Source: Acidobacteriota bacterium
GTDB lineage: Bacteria > Acidobacteriota > Terriglobia > Bryobacterales > Bryobacteraceae
DNA length: 64,000 bases
Assembly: GCA_016185425.1 (NCBI GenBank)
Contig: JACPNQ010000026.1
Coordinates: 1-64,000 of the forward strand
Direction of reading: 5' to 3'
Shown here in pieces: positions 1-9,501 of this stretch (position 1 is the stretch's first letter; every line of letters starts with the position of its first letter). The notes beneath the pieces were generated by a model that was not told where the DNA came from, searched no databases, and saw only the letters and a list, made by a program, of their open reading frames with translations. The position numbers were made by a program, and so were the translations under genes.

Positions 1-31
1 ATAGTAGCGGGTTATCTGTTGTTCTGTAGGA

Positions 32-382
32 ATGAAACGAACCAAAGGGCGCAGCCGCCGAAGCGAAGCGGAGATTCGGAGGCTGGTAGCGGGCTATGAA
101 AGCGGGAACCAGTCGCGGGCTGCCTACTGCGCCGAACACGGAGTGCCGCTCACGACGCTGGACTACTACCGGCGGCGGCTCCGCCCCGCCGAATCGGCGC
201 TGGTAGAGATTGATCTTCATGGCCCTGAGACCGTGATCGAAGAGCGAGCCACCGCGCAGGGCGCCGTTGCGGTCGTGCTTCGCAACGGACGGCGACTGGA
301 AATCGAATGGGCCGATATAGCCCGCCTGACCCATCGCAGCCAGCCGCTTCGCGGATTGCTCGATCTGCTGGAAGAGGCATAG
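32..382 (+). CDS. tnpA: IS66 accessory protein TnpA
   Basis: This 116-residue protein has a basic N-terminus followed by a helix-turn-helix-like segment (around residues 15-50, with the motif AAYCAEHGVPLTTLDYYRRR) typical of IS66 TnpA/IS3-OrfA-like DNA-binding proteins. In the family it is required together with TnpB for efficient transposition, although its exact role is unsettled. It is two bases upstream of tnpB, so the two are co-transcribed and probably translationally linked. The length is normal for the family and there is no sign of damage. Confidence 0.9.
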   Translation: MKRTKGRSRRSEAEIRRLVAGYESGNQSRAAYCAEHGVPLTTLDYYRRRLRPAESALVEIDLHGPETVIEERATAQGAVAVVLRNGRRLEIEWADIARLTHRSQPLRGLLDLLEEA

Positions 383-384
383 CC

Positions 385-744
385 ATGTTCGGTCTGACAA
401 CGGCCACACGGGTCTTCGTCGCTCCCGGCGCCACGGACATGCGCAGGGGGTTCGATGGCCTCTTTGGCCTGGTCCGTGACGTGCTCGGTGAAGACCCGCT
501 CAGTGGACACCTCTTCCTTTTCTCCAACCGCGGCCGAACGCGCGTCAAAATTTTAGTCTTTGACGGTTCGGGCCTATGGGTTTGTGCGAAACGTTTGGAG
601 AAGGGCAGGTTCGCCTGGCCGAGTGCGGAGCAAGGGCAGACACGGATCGCCATGCGGGCCGAGGAATTGACAATGTTGTTGAGCGGAATTGACCTCAACC
701 AGACGAAATCTCGTAAGTGGTTTCGCCGTTCGATGGCCGCGTAG
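385..744 (+). CDS. tnpB: IS66 accessory protein TnpB
   Basis: This 119-residue protein matches the IS66 Orf2/TnpB family, with the hallmark N-terminal pattern VFVAPGATDMRRGFDGL and the later LFLFSNRGRTRVKIL and W.CAKRLEKGRF stretches. I chose the ATG at 385, two bases after tnpA ends. An upstream in-frame ATG at 307 would add an unrelated N-terminal extension lying inside tnpA. The protein is an accessory factor for IS66 transposition with no established enzymatic activity. It is full length. Confidence 0.93.
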   Translation: MFGLTTATRVFVAPGATDMRRGFDGLFGLVRDVLGEDPLSGHLFLFSNRGRTRVKILVFDGSGLWVCAKRLEKGRFAWPSAEQGQTRIAMRAEELTMLLSGIDLNQTKSRKWFRRSMAA

Positions 745-818
745 AAATATGTGCCGGAATCATACAGAAAAGACTGGCATCTAACTAACATCACGGGTAT
801 TCTATATAAGTCACCGCG

Positions 819-2396
819 ATGGATTCACCTTCCCCCACGCCCTCCTTAGTTACACCGGAAATAGCCGCTCTCATGGCGCGGCTGGAAGAGTCCGACCGGC
901 GGGCGCGGCTGGCGGAAATCGAACTGAATCTGTCGAAGATGCGGATCGTGCAGCTCGAAGAACGGCTGCGGCTGCTGCGCATCGCAAAGTACGGTCCGCG
1001 CGGCGAGAACCTGAGCGCGGCGCAGTTGGCGTTGTTTGAAGAAGAGATCAGCGCAACGCTGGACGAAGTCGAGGCCGAAGCCGCGCGGGGTGCGGTGGCG
1101 GAGCCGCCGGCCACGCCACGCAAGAACAGGAAACAGCATCCGGGCCGGCAGACGCTGCCAGCCGATCTGCCGCGTGTGGTGAATGTCGTCGCGTGCGCGC
1201 CGGCGCAGTGCACCTGCGGGAAGTGCGGCGCGGAAACGGCCGTGATTGGCTACGAGGAAAGCGAACGGCTCGATGTGGAGCCGGCGAAATTCTTTGTGAC
1301 GGTTACGCGGCGCGAGAAGCGCGCCTGCCGCAACTGCAAGCAGGGCGGTGTGGCCACGGCGCCGGTGACGCCGGAGATCGTGGAAAAGGGATTGGCCGGC
1401 AATCGCGTGGTGATCAACGCGGTGGTTGCAAAGTATTGTGACCACCTTCCGCTCTACCGGCAATGTGCGATGCTGGCGCGCGATGCCGGAGTCGAAATCA
1501 GCCGAGTGACGATGGACGGATGGGTGATGCGGGTGGGCTATCTGCTGAGCGCTATTGTCCGGGCGATGCAGAAAGAAGTGCTTGGCAGCGGCTACATACA
1601 AGCCGATGAGACGACGGTGATGGTGCAACGGCCCGAGGAGCGAAAGGGCCGGAACCATCAGGCGTATCTATGGCAGTTTGGAAATCCGGGCGGCAGTGTC
1701 GTGTTCGCGTTTCACTTGGGACGCGGCGGCGAGGCTGCGGAGTCGTTTCTTGCCGGATACAAGGGGATTCTGCAGACCGATGGCTATGCGGGTTACAACA
1801 CCGCGGCGAAAGGTGCGGCGGTACATGCCGGTTGTTGGTCGCATCTTCGTAGATACTTTATCGACGCGGTGAAGGTGAACCGGTTGGACGCGGTCGCGTC
1901 TGACTTTGTGCAGCGCATGGACGCGGTGTTCGCGGTAGACCGGGAGGCGGCCGAGGCGAAGATGTCGTTGACCGGGCGCCATGATTTGCGACGGGAGAAG
2001 TCGGCCCCGATTGTGGCAGGGATTTACGAGAAACTATTGGCCGTCAAAGGGACTGTGTTGCCGAAGAGCAAGCTGGGCGAAGCCGTCGATTATGCGTTGG
2101 GACAGTGGCCGCGGATGATCGTCTTCCTTGACCACGCCGAGATCGAGTTGTCCAACAACCTGGCGGAGAATTCCATGCGGCCGGTCGCTGTTGGCCGGAA
2201 GAACTGGATCCACATCGGCAGTGTGGATGCCGGGCCGCGCGTAGCGGCGATTCTTTCGGTGGTGGAAACGTGCCGGCGGCTGGAGATTCCGGTGCGGGAG
2301 TATCTGGCGGATGTGCTGCCGGGCTTAGCCGATCGGAAAGCCGCAGAGGTGGCGACCCTTACGCCGATAGCGTGGAAACTCCGTCGCTCAGGCTAA
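819..2396 (+). CDS. tnpC: IS66-family transposase TnpC
   Basis: This 525-residue DDE transposase has an N-terminal leucine-rich coiled coil (about residues 20-65), then a zinc-binding region with CTCGKC near residue 129 and CRNC near 168. The catalytic core follows, with ADETTV near 263, TDGYAGY near 319 and NNLAEN near 446 supplying the probable D, D and E residues. A short C-terminal IS66 tail ends the protein. It cuts and joins the element ends together with TnpA and TnpB. No frameshift or internal stop is visible. The 74-base gap after tnpB holds no gene. Confidence 0.95.
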   Translation: MDSPSPTPSLVTPEIAALMARLEESDRRARLAEIELNLSKMRIVQLEERLRLLRIAKYGPRGENLSAAQLALFEEEISATLDEVEAEAARGAVAEPPATPRKNRKQHPGRQTLPADLPRVVNVVACAPAQCTCGKCGAETAVIGYEESERLDVEPAKFFVTVTRREKRACRNCKQGGVATAPVTPEIVEKGLAGNRVVINAVVAKYCDHLPLYRQCAMLARDAGVEISRVTMDGWVMRVGYLLSAIVRAMQKEVLGSGYIQADETTVMVQRPEERKGRNHQAYLWQFGNPGGSVVFAFHLGRGGEAAESFLAGYKGILQTDGYAGYNTAAKGAAVHAGCWSHLRRYFIDAVKVNRLDAVASDFVQRMDAVFAVDREAAEAKMSLTGRHDLRREKSAPIVAGIYEKLLAVKGTVLPKSKLGEAVDYALGQWPRMIVFLDHAEIELSNNLAENSMRPVAVGRKNWIHIGSVDAGPRVAAILSVVETCRRLEIPVREYLADVLPGLADRKAAEVATLTPIAWKLRRSG

Positions 2397-2410
2397 CCCG
2401 GTTACCCTCA

Positions 2411-2443
2411 GGATCGCAAGGCTGGGGATGGCCGAACGCTTAC
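2411..2443 (+). repeat. Probable right terminal inverted repeat of the IS66 element
   Basis: Read on the minus strand from 2443 inward, the sequence begins GTAAGCGTTCGGCC, which resembles the outer end of IS66-family repeats. It lies 15 to 47 bases after the tnpC stop codon. The partner repeat is outside the window, so this assignment rests on resemblance and position only. Confidence 0.5.
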
Positions 2444-2485
2444 GGTTTAGCTCGAGCTTTCGAGCGTGTTGGGGAATCAAGTGAG

Positions 2486-3031
2486 ATGACTAAAGACATA
2501 AAACTGTCTGAATTTAGGACTTGCCGATTGTGGCGGGACGAGCTTCCCGACGTATCCGAGTTGGGGGAGAAGATTTGGCGTTCATCGCTTGAGCCAGATA
2601 CGTTGAGTGGGGAGACAGTGAGTATGGGAGGGATTGAGCTTTTCTTTGTAACAGGTCCTAAGTCGTTGTATGCCCTTTTAGGAGGCCAAATTGAACCTGG
2701 CGGCTTGCCCAGCGGCCAGGTTGTAATACGATACGGTTCAACGGGCACAAATCTGTACACGGAAGCGCTGGCGAGTGACTATGAGGTTGTTCGGTCTGGG
2801 TTGCCGGAAGAATATCTGGAATCTGTGGTGGCCGGAATTAGGACCGGACTGGACGAGATGGCCGGCAAACTTCGAGGTCGCTTGACGATTCATGTGGCGG
2901 CATACAGTGACATTGGCTCTTGCCGGGCAATCTTCGAGCATGCGGCCGCAGTCCTCGTTAGGCTACTGATCTGCCCGGAACTCTTTGAGAAAGATGATCA
3001 ATTAAAGTCACTTATTCAATTGCCTACATGA
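2486..3031 (+). CDS. Hypothetical protein, 181 aa, beside the IS66 end
   Basis: I do not recognise this protein. It is soluble, mildly acidic and has no signal peptide or membrane segment. A mixed alpha/beta middle and a helical C-terminal third (around LTIHVAAYSDIGSCRAIFEH) are the only visible structure. The frame is open back into tnpC, but the ATG at 2486 is the first start codon after the insertion-sequence end. The IS boundary is only 43 bases upstream, so the promoter or the true 5' end may have been removed by insertion. Whether it is intact or a truncated remnant is unclear. Confidence 0.5.
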   Translation: MTKDIKLSEFRTCRLWRDELPDVSELGEKIWRSSLEPDTLSGETVSMGGIELFFVTGPKSLYALLGGQIEPGGLPSGQVVIRYGSTGTNLYTEALASDYEVVRSGLPEEYLESVVAGIRTGLDEMAGKLRGRLTIHVAAYSDIGSCRAIFEHAAAVLVRLLICPELFEKDDQLKSLIQLPT

Positions 3032-3111
3032 GGCGAACAAAATGAGGGACCTATGCCGCTACTGCCCCCGCAATGCACGGCGGGGGATTTTGCCGGACGG
3101 AGAATTGGGAT

Positions 3112-3363
3112 TTAGTCAATGAATTCCCACTGACGGATTTTCTTGAAGGGCGCGACGCGGGCGGTGACGAAGTCGGAGAGTTCGGCGGTTGAGATTTCGC
3201 TGCGGCGGACGTCGAAGGCCTTTGGTACTTCGCCCGCCTCTTCCTCCGGGACGTCGGGATTGCTTATTAAGAGCACCTCGAACTCGCCGTCCGTAGCGCC
3301 CGTAGCTTTTACCCGCCGGCCCGGAGTAAACCGCACCCGCATCTCCTGATCGGCGAATTGCAA
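3112..3363 (-). pseudogene. Remnant of an acyl-CoA ligase (ANL superfamily) C-terminus
   Basis: The second half of this 83-residue frame (EEEAGEVPKAF ... ISTAELSDFVTARVAPFKKI ... EFID) matches the C-terminal subdomain of 4-coumarate/fatty acyl-CoA ligases, where the text normally reads on into a PKSASGKILRR motif. Here the frame stops immediately after EFID, so the catalytic lysine region is missing. The first 35 residues do not match the family, and upstream frames are broken, so several decayed pieces seem to be joined. It has no start context and is very probably not expressed as an enzyme. Confidence 0.5.
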
Positions 3364-3535
3364 TATCCCTTACGGTACCTGCTCGCCGAAGACATCTTTT
3401 GCCAGCAGCCGAGGTACGCCACGACCTTGGCGACTTCGCCCTCGTAGGGCCCGCGCTCGCCGAGGTGGTCAGGTGTAGAATCATTCCAGTCCGAAGTCCT
3501 AGGTGACACCCTTGACGAAGAAAAAGGAGTTCCAT

Positions 3536-4789
3536 ATGAAACCACGTGTCATTCCAAACGAACGCCTCTCGGCCGTCCACACGATCTCGCGCCGGGGACT
3601 AATGAAAAACGCAGCGGCTTTGGCTGCGGTGCCCGCTGTGGCCCAAGGCGCGCCCGCGAGTTCGGCGGGTTCGGTTTTTGCCTATGCCGGTGCTTACACC
3701 CCAAACGGTCAAGGTATTTATCTTTTTAGCTTCGATCCGGCGTCGGGTGCGCTCACACAAATCAAGGTCGCCGCGGCCGGTCCCTCGCCGTCCTGGATCG
3801 CAATCCATCCGAACGGCAAGTATCTGTACGCGGTTAATGAAATTTCCAACTTTGCCGGGACAACGAGCGGTTCCGTCTCCGCGTTCTCGATCAACCGGGC
3901 AAACGGTGATCTCACACTTCTCAATGTTGTCAGTTCGCAAGGCGGCGGTCCCGCCCACGTCAGCGTTGATCCGCTCGGTGAGTTCGTGTATGTGGCCAAC
4001 TACGGCGGCGGTTCCTTCGCCGTGCTACCGATCCTCGCCAACGGATCGCTCGGCGCAGCTACCTTCGTCCAGATTGATGTTGGATCGGTGGGCCCAGTAA
4101 ACGCGACGAATGCCCCTCCGGGCAGCTTCGCAAGAAGCGGACATAACGCCCCGCACGCGCATATGATTCAGTCCGATCCCGCCGGCAAGTTCGTTTTCGG
4201 ATCGGACCTTGGCCAGGACCGCATCTACAGTTGGCTTCTGAACCGGGGGACTGGCGCACTGATCCCTAACACACCTCCGTTTATTTCCGTTCCTCCGGGC
4301 GATGGGCCCCGTCACTTTGCCTTTCATCCCAACGGGCTCTTTTTCTATTCTCTTCAGGAGGAGGCCTCCACGCTCCTCTGTTATACCTACAACGCCGCGA
4401 ACGGTACTTTGACGCAGCAACAGCAGCTTTCGACCCTACCGCCTGAGTTCGTGGGCACTAATTTCACCTCTGAAGTGCTTGTAGCGCAAAACGGGGAATT
4501 CGTCTACGCGGCCAACCGCCTGCACGACACCATCAGCTTTTTCGATGTCGAAGCGTCGGGCCGGCTGACGCGCGTTGGCGAAGTATCGACCCTTGGCGAC
4601 TACCCACGAAGCTTCACTATCGATCCCACGGGCAATTTCCTGATTTCGTGTAACCAGAGGAGCGACTCCCTCACGACATTTCGGATCCGGGCCGCGAATG
4701 GAGAGGCAGGCGGGCTCGCAAATCGTCTTGTGTTTACCGGCCACTATACGCCGGTCGGCAGCCCGGCGATTATCGTCTTTCTGACCTAA
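3536..4789 (+). CDS. Tat-exported lactonase-type seven-bladed beta-propeller protein
   Basis: This 417-residue protein belongs to the lactonase/YbhE-type family that includes 6-phosphogluconolactonase. Repeated units such as WIAIHPNGKYLYAVNE, HVSVDPLGEFVYVANY and HFAFHPNGLFFY recur every 45 to 60 residues, as expected for propeller blades. The N-terminus carries SRRGLMKNAAALAAVPAVAQGAPA, a twin-arginine signal peptide, so it acts outside the cytoplasm and is unlikely to serve the pentose phosphate pathway directly. AAGGAG stands about seven bases before the chosen ATG. A GTG at 3503 would add 11 residues and lacks such a site. Confidence 0.88.
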   Translation: MKPRVIPNERLSAVHTISRRGLMKNAAALAAVPAVAQGAPASSAGSVFAYAGAYTPNGQGIYLFSFDPASGALTQIKVAAAGPSPSWIAIHPNGKYLYAVNEISNFAGTTSGSVSAFSINRANGDLTLLNVVSSQGGGPAHVSVDPLGEFVYVANYGGGSFAVLPILANGSLGAATFVQIDVGSVGPVNATNAPPGSFARSGHNAPHAHMIQSDPAGKFVFGSDLGQDRIYSWLLNRGTGALIPNTPPFISVPPGDGPRHFAFHPNGLFFYSLQEEASTLLCYTYNAANGTLTQQQQLSTLPPEFVGTNFTSEVLVAQNGEFVYAANRLHDTISFFDVEASGRLTRVGEVSTLGDYPRSFTIDPTGNFLISCNQRSDSLTTFRIRAANGEAGGLANRLVFTGHYTPVGSPAIIVFLT

Positions 4790-5106
4790 CGCGGGCCAAG
4801 ACACGCCACATTCTGAGTGGCGCGATTCGAACAACGAGTGGCGACTGAACGGCGAGGACGACTTTAGTCTAACGTCCAGCGTTGACTACCTGTTCTACCG
4901 CAGGTTCATCGGATTCGAGAGCAACGGAACGCTGATTGTCTCGCCCCGCGGCAAGCTGGGGACCCATTCATGAGGAACCACGCATCAGACGGGCCAGGCG
5001 AGCTATCCAGACGAGTGCGACGACTAGGGTATGCAAACCCGAACGGTAGCGTCAGAAGTCGCGTGTTATAGTTCGCTTTGTCCGAGATACCTTCCGGGTC
5101 GATCCA
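4790..5106 (+). other. Intergenic region with a possible decayed coding fragment
   Basis: From 4791 to 4973 one plus-strand frame is open without a start codon and encodes a plausible protein-like tail (NNEWRLNGEDDFSLTSSVDY, then LFYRRFIGFESNGTL) ending in TGA. It may be the last part of a lost gene, but I cannot name a family. The rest, 4974 to 5106, shows no gene; it should contain the promoter of the hydrolase starting at 5107. Confidence 0.25.
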
Positions 5107-6321
5107 ATGACTCCATTCACCCGCCGTGCCTTATTGCCGCTGCTAGGCGTTCCTCTTTCCCGTGCCGCCGAACCAGATCTTGCCAATCTGTTCCCGCAAC
5201 TCGAGGCCGCCAGCCGCTCCCAGCGGCGTCCGCTTGGGTTTCTCGATCCGCGCTGGAAGAAACTGGATGCATGGAAAAAGGAGACCCGCCCGGAGCTATT
5301 GCGGCTCCTTCGCTACAATCCGCCAGCGGAGCCGCTTTCGGCAACGGTTGAAACTACTGAGCAACGCGATGGCTTCCGTGTGGAGCGGGTTCGCATAAGT
5401 GCCACTCGCGAACATTCGATCCCCGGCTGGCTGCTCCTACCTGCTGTCCAGCGACGGGGCAGACCCGGACTTATCGCGATCCACTGCCACAGCGGCCGGT
5501 ACGTGTGGGCACACGAGAAGATCCTGTCCAGGCCCGGAGAGCCTGAGTTCCTCGCCGAATTTCGCCGCGGAACCTATGGTGGCAGGCCCTACGCGGAAGA
5601 ACTTGCCCGGCGCGGCTTCGTCGTGCTGATCATCGACGGCTTCTACTTCGGTGAACGCCGGCTTCGCGTCGAGGCCATGGACCCTGCCACGGCGCCCCCG
5701 GTGTTTCGCTCACGCCTGACCGACCTGGCGGGACTCAAGCGTGACTCGCTCGAGTGGATGCGTGCTGTTGATGCGCTGTCGAGCGACTTCGAGCACCTCA
5801 CCGCGAAGACGATATTCACTTCGGGAGCCACCTGGCCCGGCCTGCTCAACTGGGATGACCGGCGGGCCGTCGACTATCTCGCCTCTCGCCCCGAAGTGAA
5901 TCCAGATCGTCTCGGTTGTCTCGGCCTCTCAATCGGCGGCCTCCGTACGGCCTACCTAATCGGAACGGACCGCCGAATAAAAGCCGCCTGCGTTATGGGC
6001 TGGATGACGATCTTTCATGAACAACTCCGCAACCATTTGCGAAATCACACCTGGATGGTCTATACGCCGGGTCTGTTCAACCAGATGGATCTCCCCGACG
6101 TTGCCGGGCTGCATGCTCCGGGCGCGCTACTGGTGCAGCAGTGCAAGCGAGATGCTCTTTTCCCGCTAGCCGCCATGGAGCAGGCCAATCGGCGACTGAG
6201 CGACATTTATGCGAAGGCGGGCATTCCGGAGCGATTTAAGGGCACAGTGCACGACGTGCCTCATTCTTTCGGACTTGAGATGCAATCGGAAGCGTTCGAA
6301 TGGCTGGAGCGTTGGCTTTAG
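5107..6321 (+). CDS. Alpha/beta hydrolase (acetyl-xylan-esterase/dienelactone-hydrolase-like)
   Basis: This 404-residue protein has the alpha/beta hydrolase fold. The nucleophile elbow is GLSIGG near residue 273 (Ser about 275). A probable acid lies in CKRDALFPLA near 348, and the histidine is in VHDVPHSFG near 387. The oxyanion region is LIAIHCHSGRY, and a FTSGATWPGLLNWDDRRAVDYL stretch precedes the nucleophile, as in the large family of esterases related to acetyl-xylan esterase. The N-terminus, FTRRALLPLLGVPLSRAAEP, looks like a short Tat-type signal, suggesting export. The substrate cannot be told; carbohydrate esters are likely from family precedent. Confidence 0.8.
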   Translation: MTPFTRRALLPLLGVPLSRAAEPDLANLFPQLEAASRSQRRPLGFLDPRWKKLDAWKKETRPELLRLLRYNPPAEPLSATVETTEQRDGFRVERVRISATREHSIPGWLLLPAVQRRGRPGLIAIHCHSGRYVWAHEKILSRPGEPEFLAEFRRGTYGGRPYAEELARRGFVVLIIDGFYFGERRLRVEAMDPATAPPVFRSRLTDLAGLKRDSLEWMRAVDALSSDFEHLTAKTIFTSGATWPGLLNWDDRRAVDYLASRPEVNPDRLGCLGLSIGGLRTAYLIGTDRRIKAACVMGWMTIFHEQLRNHLRNHTWMVYTPGLFNQMDLPDVAGLHAPGALLVQQCKRDALFPLAAMEQANRRLSDIYAKAGIPERFKGTVHDVPHSFGLEMQSEAFEWLERWL

Positions 6322-6512
6322 CAGAAAGGGTTGCGTGACATTCCGATCGCGTCATTCCACTGGTCATTAGGAATTCTCGGGCAAATATTCAAGGCCGCAT
6401 TCAGTCTGGCCGATGGGAGCCGAAAGACTCGCACTCACAATTCCGGTTCCTTCCAGCAGCCTGGTCATCCCATCAAGATTCGCCCGCCTCTACCCTTCTG
6501 TCTAGACGGCCA

Positions 6513-6645
6513 TCACCGCATCACCGGACGCTTACGCTCGGTCAACCGGTCCGTGTACTTGATCGAAACATGCTGACTGCCGCGGTCGGAGTGATGGACG
6601 AGATTGCAGCCACGAACTGGCCGGCGATCCGCCTGGCATGGCGCC
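6513..6645 (-). pseudogene. Fragment of an IS3-family transposase (OrfB)
   Basis: A minus-strand frame reads LVHHSDRGSQHVSIKYTDRL, the strongly conserved segment of the IS3-family OrfB integrase core that contains the second catalytic aspartate. It runs into a premature stop at 6513-6515 after about 12 further residues, and its 5' side runs out near 6645, just beyond the end of the neighbouring FG-GAP gene. Nothing else of the element is visible, so this is a dead relic. The remaining intergenic sequence, 6322-6512, shows no gene. Confidence 0.75.
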
Positions 6646-6660
6646 TACAACCGCGGCCAA

Positions 6661-9501
6661 CTACTGCTTCGGCCCGATAACGGCACCGTCCCCAACCAGG
6701 AAGTATCCCGCCGGAGCACTCCCATTGTTCGCAAGCGCGAACGCCTTCGCCGACGCCGCCATCGCATTCACGCCGGCAATCTGCGCTTGGCCCTGTCCAC
6801 CCGGCACAACCACCGTTGTCGCCGCTACCGACGACACTCCGGCGGAATTCGTTCCCTTCGCAACGATCAGGTAAACGCGTCCGTCTCCCTTCTCTATCCT
6901 CTCCGCGCGCAGGCGCAGCGTCCCGCTTCCGATCTCTCTTGCGTCGGGTGAGTGGACCGTGTTCGGCGAACTCTCTGTTTCATCATCCTCATTCGAATAA
7001 ACACGGACGGTCAACACCGGCGAGCAATTGCCCGTCGCGCTCGCCGATAGGCCGACATTAATCAAATTGCTGTTCGCCGGCGACAAACTCCCAATCGATA
7101 CACTCGCGCTAACCACCGGGACCGAAGGACTAACGGTTACAGGCAGCGTGGCGTCCGCGTACGCGGAACCTGAATCGCCAACACGCAGACTGAAACTTGC
7201 ATTGGAAGCGGTGCAGGCCGCGCTCACAAGCGCCCCCACGCTGCCCCCGCTATTGCCGATACCTGAAAGCGTGACGCCATTCGACGGATTGGCGCTTTGC
7301 ACACTGACCTGCAGCGAACCCGCCGCATCCTCGCCATCGCTGACTGTGGCGATCGTCGCATTGCTCGAAGTTCCCGCTGTGAGCGAGACCGCATTCGCGA
7401 CAATACCGGGCGGCGTGTTCGAAACGATTGCGAATACGTACGCTGCCCCGGAATTACTCACCGTCTCGCTGTTTCCGATCCCTCCAGCCGCCACCCTGTC
7501 GCCCGACATCGACACGGCTATGCCAAGTGCCGAACTTGCGCTCTGCGGGGATCGAAGGGTCGCCAGCGGCGCCCACGCGACTCCCGTTCTCTGGAACAAA
7601 AACGCCGCGCCGCGTGGCTCATAAAAGTGGTCAATGTAGTCGAGCGGTGACCCAACCACCGCGATATCCCCCGACACATACACCGACGCGCCGAACCGGT
7701 CGAACGCGTGCGTATTCGAAGACTTGAGATACGCCTTTTGACTCCACACCGTACCGGTCCTCGTAAATACATACGCCGAGCCGGCCAACGAAGCAGCGCC
7801 ATTCGTCTCGTCACCGCCCACGCCAGTGGCATTGCTGCTTTCTCCCGGCGCCCCCACCACGGCAGTATCGCCGGCGATGGAAACCGAACTACCAAAACTG
7901 AGACTATACGCCTGGAAACTGTTATTGGACGCTTTCAGGTATGCCTGTTGCGCCCAGGTCACGCCGTCGCGGACGAACACATAGGCCGCACCCCGGCACA
8001 TGCCAAACGGGCTCGTTGTCTGATCTCCATTCACTCCGTTCGCCGCACTCTTTTCACACTCGGAGCCGACAACGATGGTCTCTCCGGATATCGCGACGCT
8101 GGCCATATTCGCACCTGCCGTCGCGTTGGAAGCCTTCAAATACGCCTGCTGCGTCCAGGTGGAGCCGCTGCGGACAAACACAAAGGACGCGCCGGATTCG
8201 TTCGCCGATCCGGTGGGGGTCGCGTTTACGCCAACCGCATTGCTGCGTTCTTTGAACGAGCCAACCACGGCGGTATCGCCCGCAATCGCCACCGAGTATC
8301 CGAACCAGCTGCCAGCTAACCAGACTGGCGAGCCGCCGGGCACCTGTCCTTTCAAATACGCCTGCTGCGACCAGGTGGTCCCGTTGCGAACAAACACGTA
8401 TGCCGCGCCGGTCTCCGGTATCCAGTTATCCGTCTGGTCGGCGTTCACCCCGGTTGCGGCGCTTGCCTCTTTGTATGCGCCGACAATGATCGTGTCCCCA
8501 GAGATGGCCACCGCATAGCCAAACGAATCGCCCGCGCCGGTGTTGGACGCTTTCAGGTATGCCTGTTGTGTCCACGCTGTTCCATTGCGGACAAATACGT
8601 ATACGGCGCCGGAATCGGTTGCCGAATTATCCGTCATGTCCCCATCCACGCCTGTCGCGCGGCTATCTTCTCCCGGCGCGCCGACCACCAGCGTGTCTCC
8701 CGACATCGCGATCGATCTGCCGAACTCGTCTCCCGTCCCTGGATTGGCGGCCTTCAGGAACGCCTCCTGGGTGAACGTCGGATCGATGGTGACCGGCCAC
8801 GATGCCCCGCGGTCGTCGACGTCCAACAATATGCTCTCTGCCGCATCGTTGCCGATGGACACGCTGACCTCGGCGGGCAGTTTCCGCCCCTCCCGATCGA
8901 TCACTGTCAGGTGGTCATAGCGCATCGCCATGCGCCCGTCGGATTGCATGAGTCGCAATTCCGTCTTTTTTCCTTGCGTCATGCCGGCGTGCAGATCGCC
9001 CGCCAGATCGATCACAAGCCGTAACCGTTCCCCCGCCCGCGCCGGCACCGGTGGGCGGTCCAATGTGAAGCCCTGTTCCACGCCGTCTGCGGCGTTGACG
9101 TACCATTCGGTCACGCCCCCTTGACGGGCAATCGTCATGCGATTTCCCTTCGCCTCCAAAGCGCCTCTCCCAAGCGGCGTCTGCCTCGCGCCATAGCCGG
9201 CGGAGCGCAACGCCCACACCGAGCGCCACGATTTGCCCCGCAGTTCCACACCGTCCCCGGAAAACCGCACGCGCATCCCCTGCGCGGGATTGACGGCGCC
9301 ATACACGGGATCGCCCTTCGCCGCATTCGGGATTGGACGCACCGCATACCGCGCCGCGACAATTCCGCCAAGCGCATCAGCGGGCACCGGCGATGCATCG
9401 TGGGAATGCCGGTGATTCGGCGCCCCCTGCGCGAGTCCGGCCAACACGATAGCCGCGATACGAACGGACGGGTACTTAGGTATGGCAATGGGAGATGACA
9501 T
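6661..9501 (-). CDS. Large secreted FG-GAP beta-propeller protein
   Basis: This 946-residue protein has a signal peptide (IPKYPSVRIAAIVLAGLAQGAPN), an unassigned N-terminal domain to about residue 240 (including VTIDPTFTQEAFLKA), and then at least seven FG-GAP-type repeats of roughly 60 to 70 residues. Each repeat holds a core such as GDTLVVGAPGEDS, GDTIIVGAYKEAS or GDTAVVGSFKERS followed by AYVFVRNGTTWSQQAYLKAS. The C-terminal 250 residues look like cadherin or Ig-like beta domains. The ATG at 9501 starts directly before the signal peptide; an upstream in-frame ATG at 9579 would add a polar extension. Such proteins are extracellular or surface exposed; the ligand is unknown. Confidence 0.85.
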   Translation of the reverse strand: MSSPIAIPKYPSVRIAAIVLAGLAQGAPNHRHSHDASPVPADALGGIVAARYAVRPIPNAAKGDPVYGAVNPAQGMRVRFSGDGVELRGKSWRSVWALRSAGYGARQTPLGRGALEAKGNRMTIARQGGVTEWYVNAADGVEQGFTLDRPPVPARAGERLRLVIDLAGDLHAGMTQGKKTELRLMQSDGRMAMRYDHLTVIDREGRKLPAEVSVSIGNDAAESILLDVDDRGASWPVTIDPTFTQEAFLKAANPGTGDEFGRSIAMSGDTLVVGAPGEDSRATGVDGDMTDNSATDSGAVYVFVRNGTAWTQQAYLKASNTGAGDSFGYAVAISGDTIIVGAYKEASAATGVNADQTDNWIPETGAAYVFVRNGTTWSQQAYLKGQVPGGSPVWLAGSWFGYSVAIAGDTAVVGSFKERSNAVGVNATPTGSANESGASFVFVRSGSTWTQQAYLKASNATAGANMASVAISGETIVVGSECEKSAANGVNGDQTTSPFGMCRGAAYVFVRDGVTWAQQAYLKASNNSFQAYSLSFGSSVSIAGDTAVVGAPGESSNATGVGGDETNGAASLAGSAYVFTRTGTVWSQKAYLKSSNTHAFDRFGASVYVSGDIAVVGSPLDYIDHFYEPRGAAFLFQRTGVAWAPLATLRSPQSASSALGIAVSMSGDRVAAGGIGNSETVSNSGAAYVFAIVSNTPPGIVANAVSLTAGTSSNATIATVSDGEDAAGSLQVSVQSANPSNGVTLSGIGNSGGSVGALVSAACTASNASFSLRVGDSGSAYADATLPVTVSPSVPVVSASVSIGSLSPANSNLINVGLSASATGNCSPVLTVRVYSNEDDETESSPNTVHSPDAREIGSGTLRLRAERIEKGDGRVYLIVAKGTNSAGVSSVAATTVVVPGGQGQAQIAGVNAMAASAKAFALANNGSAPAGYFLVGDGAVIGPKQ

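Larger units (their letters stand above)
1..2443 (+). mobile_element. IS66-family insertion sequence, left end outside the window
   Basis: Three consecutive genes have the standard IS66 order: TnpA accessory protein, TnpB accessory protein and the large DDE transposase TnpC. All three are intact, so the element may be active. The right end is probably at 2443, where the sequence read inward on the opposite strand begins GTAAGCG, the typical start of IS66 terminal repeats. No matching left repeat lies in the first 31 bases before tnpA, so the left end is before base 1. The 8-bp target duplication expected of this family cannot be checked here. Confidence 0.9.

Noticed and set aside
6331..6576. 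An 81-codon plus-strand frame after the hydrolase
   Set aside because: It overlaps the minus-strand IS3 transposase relic and has no start context.
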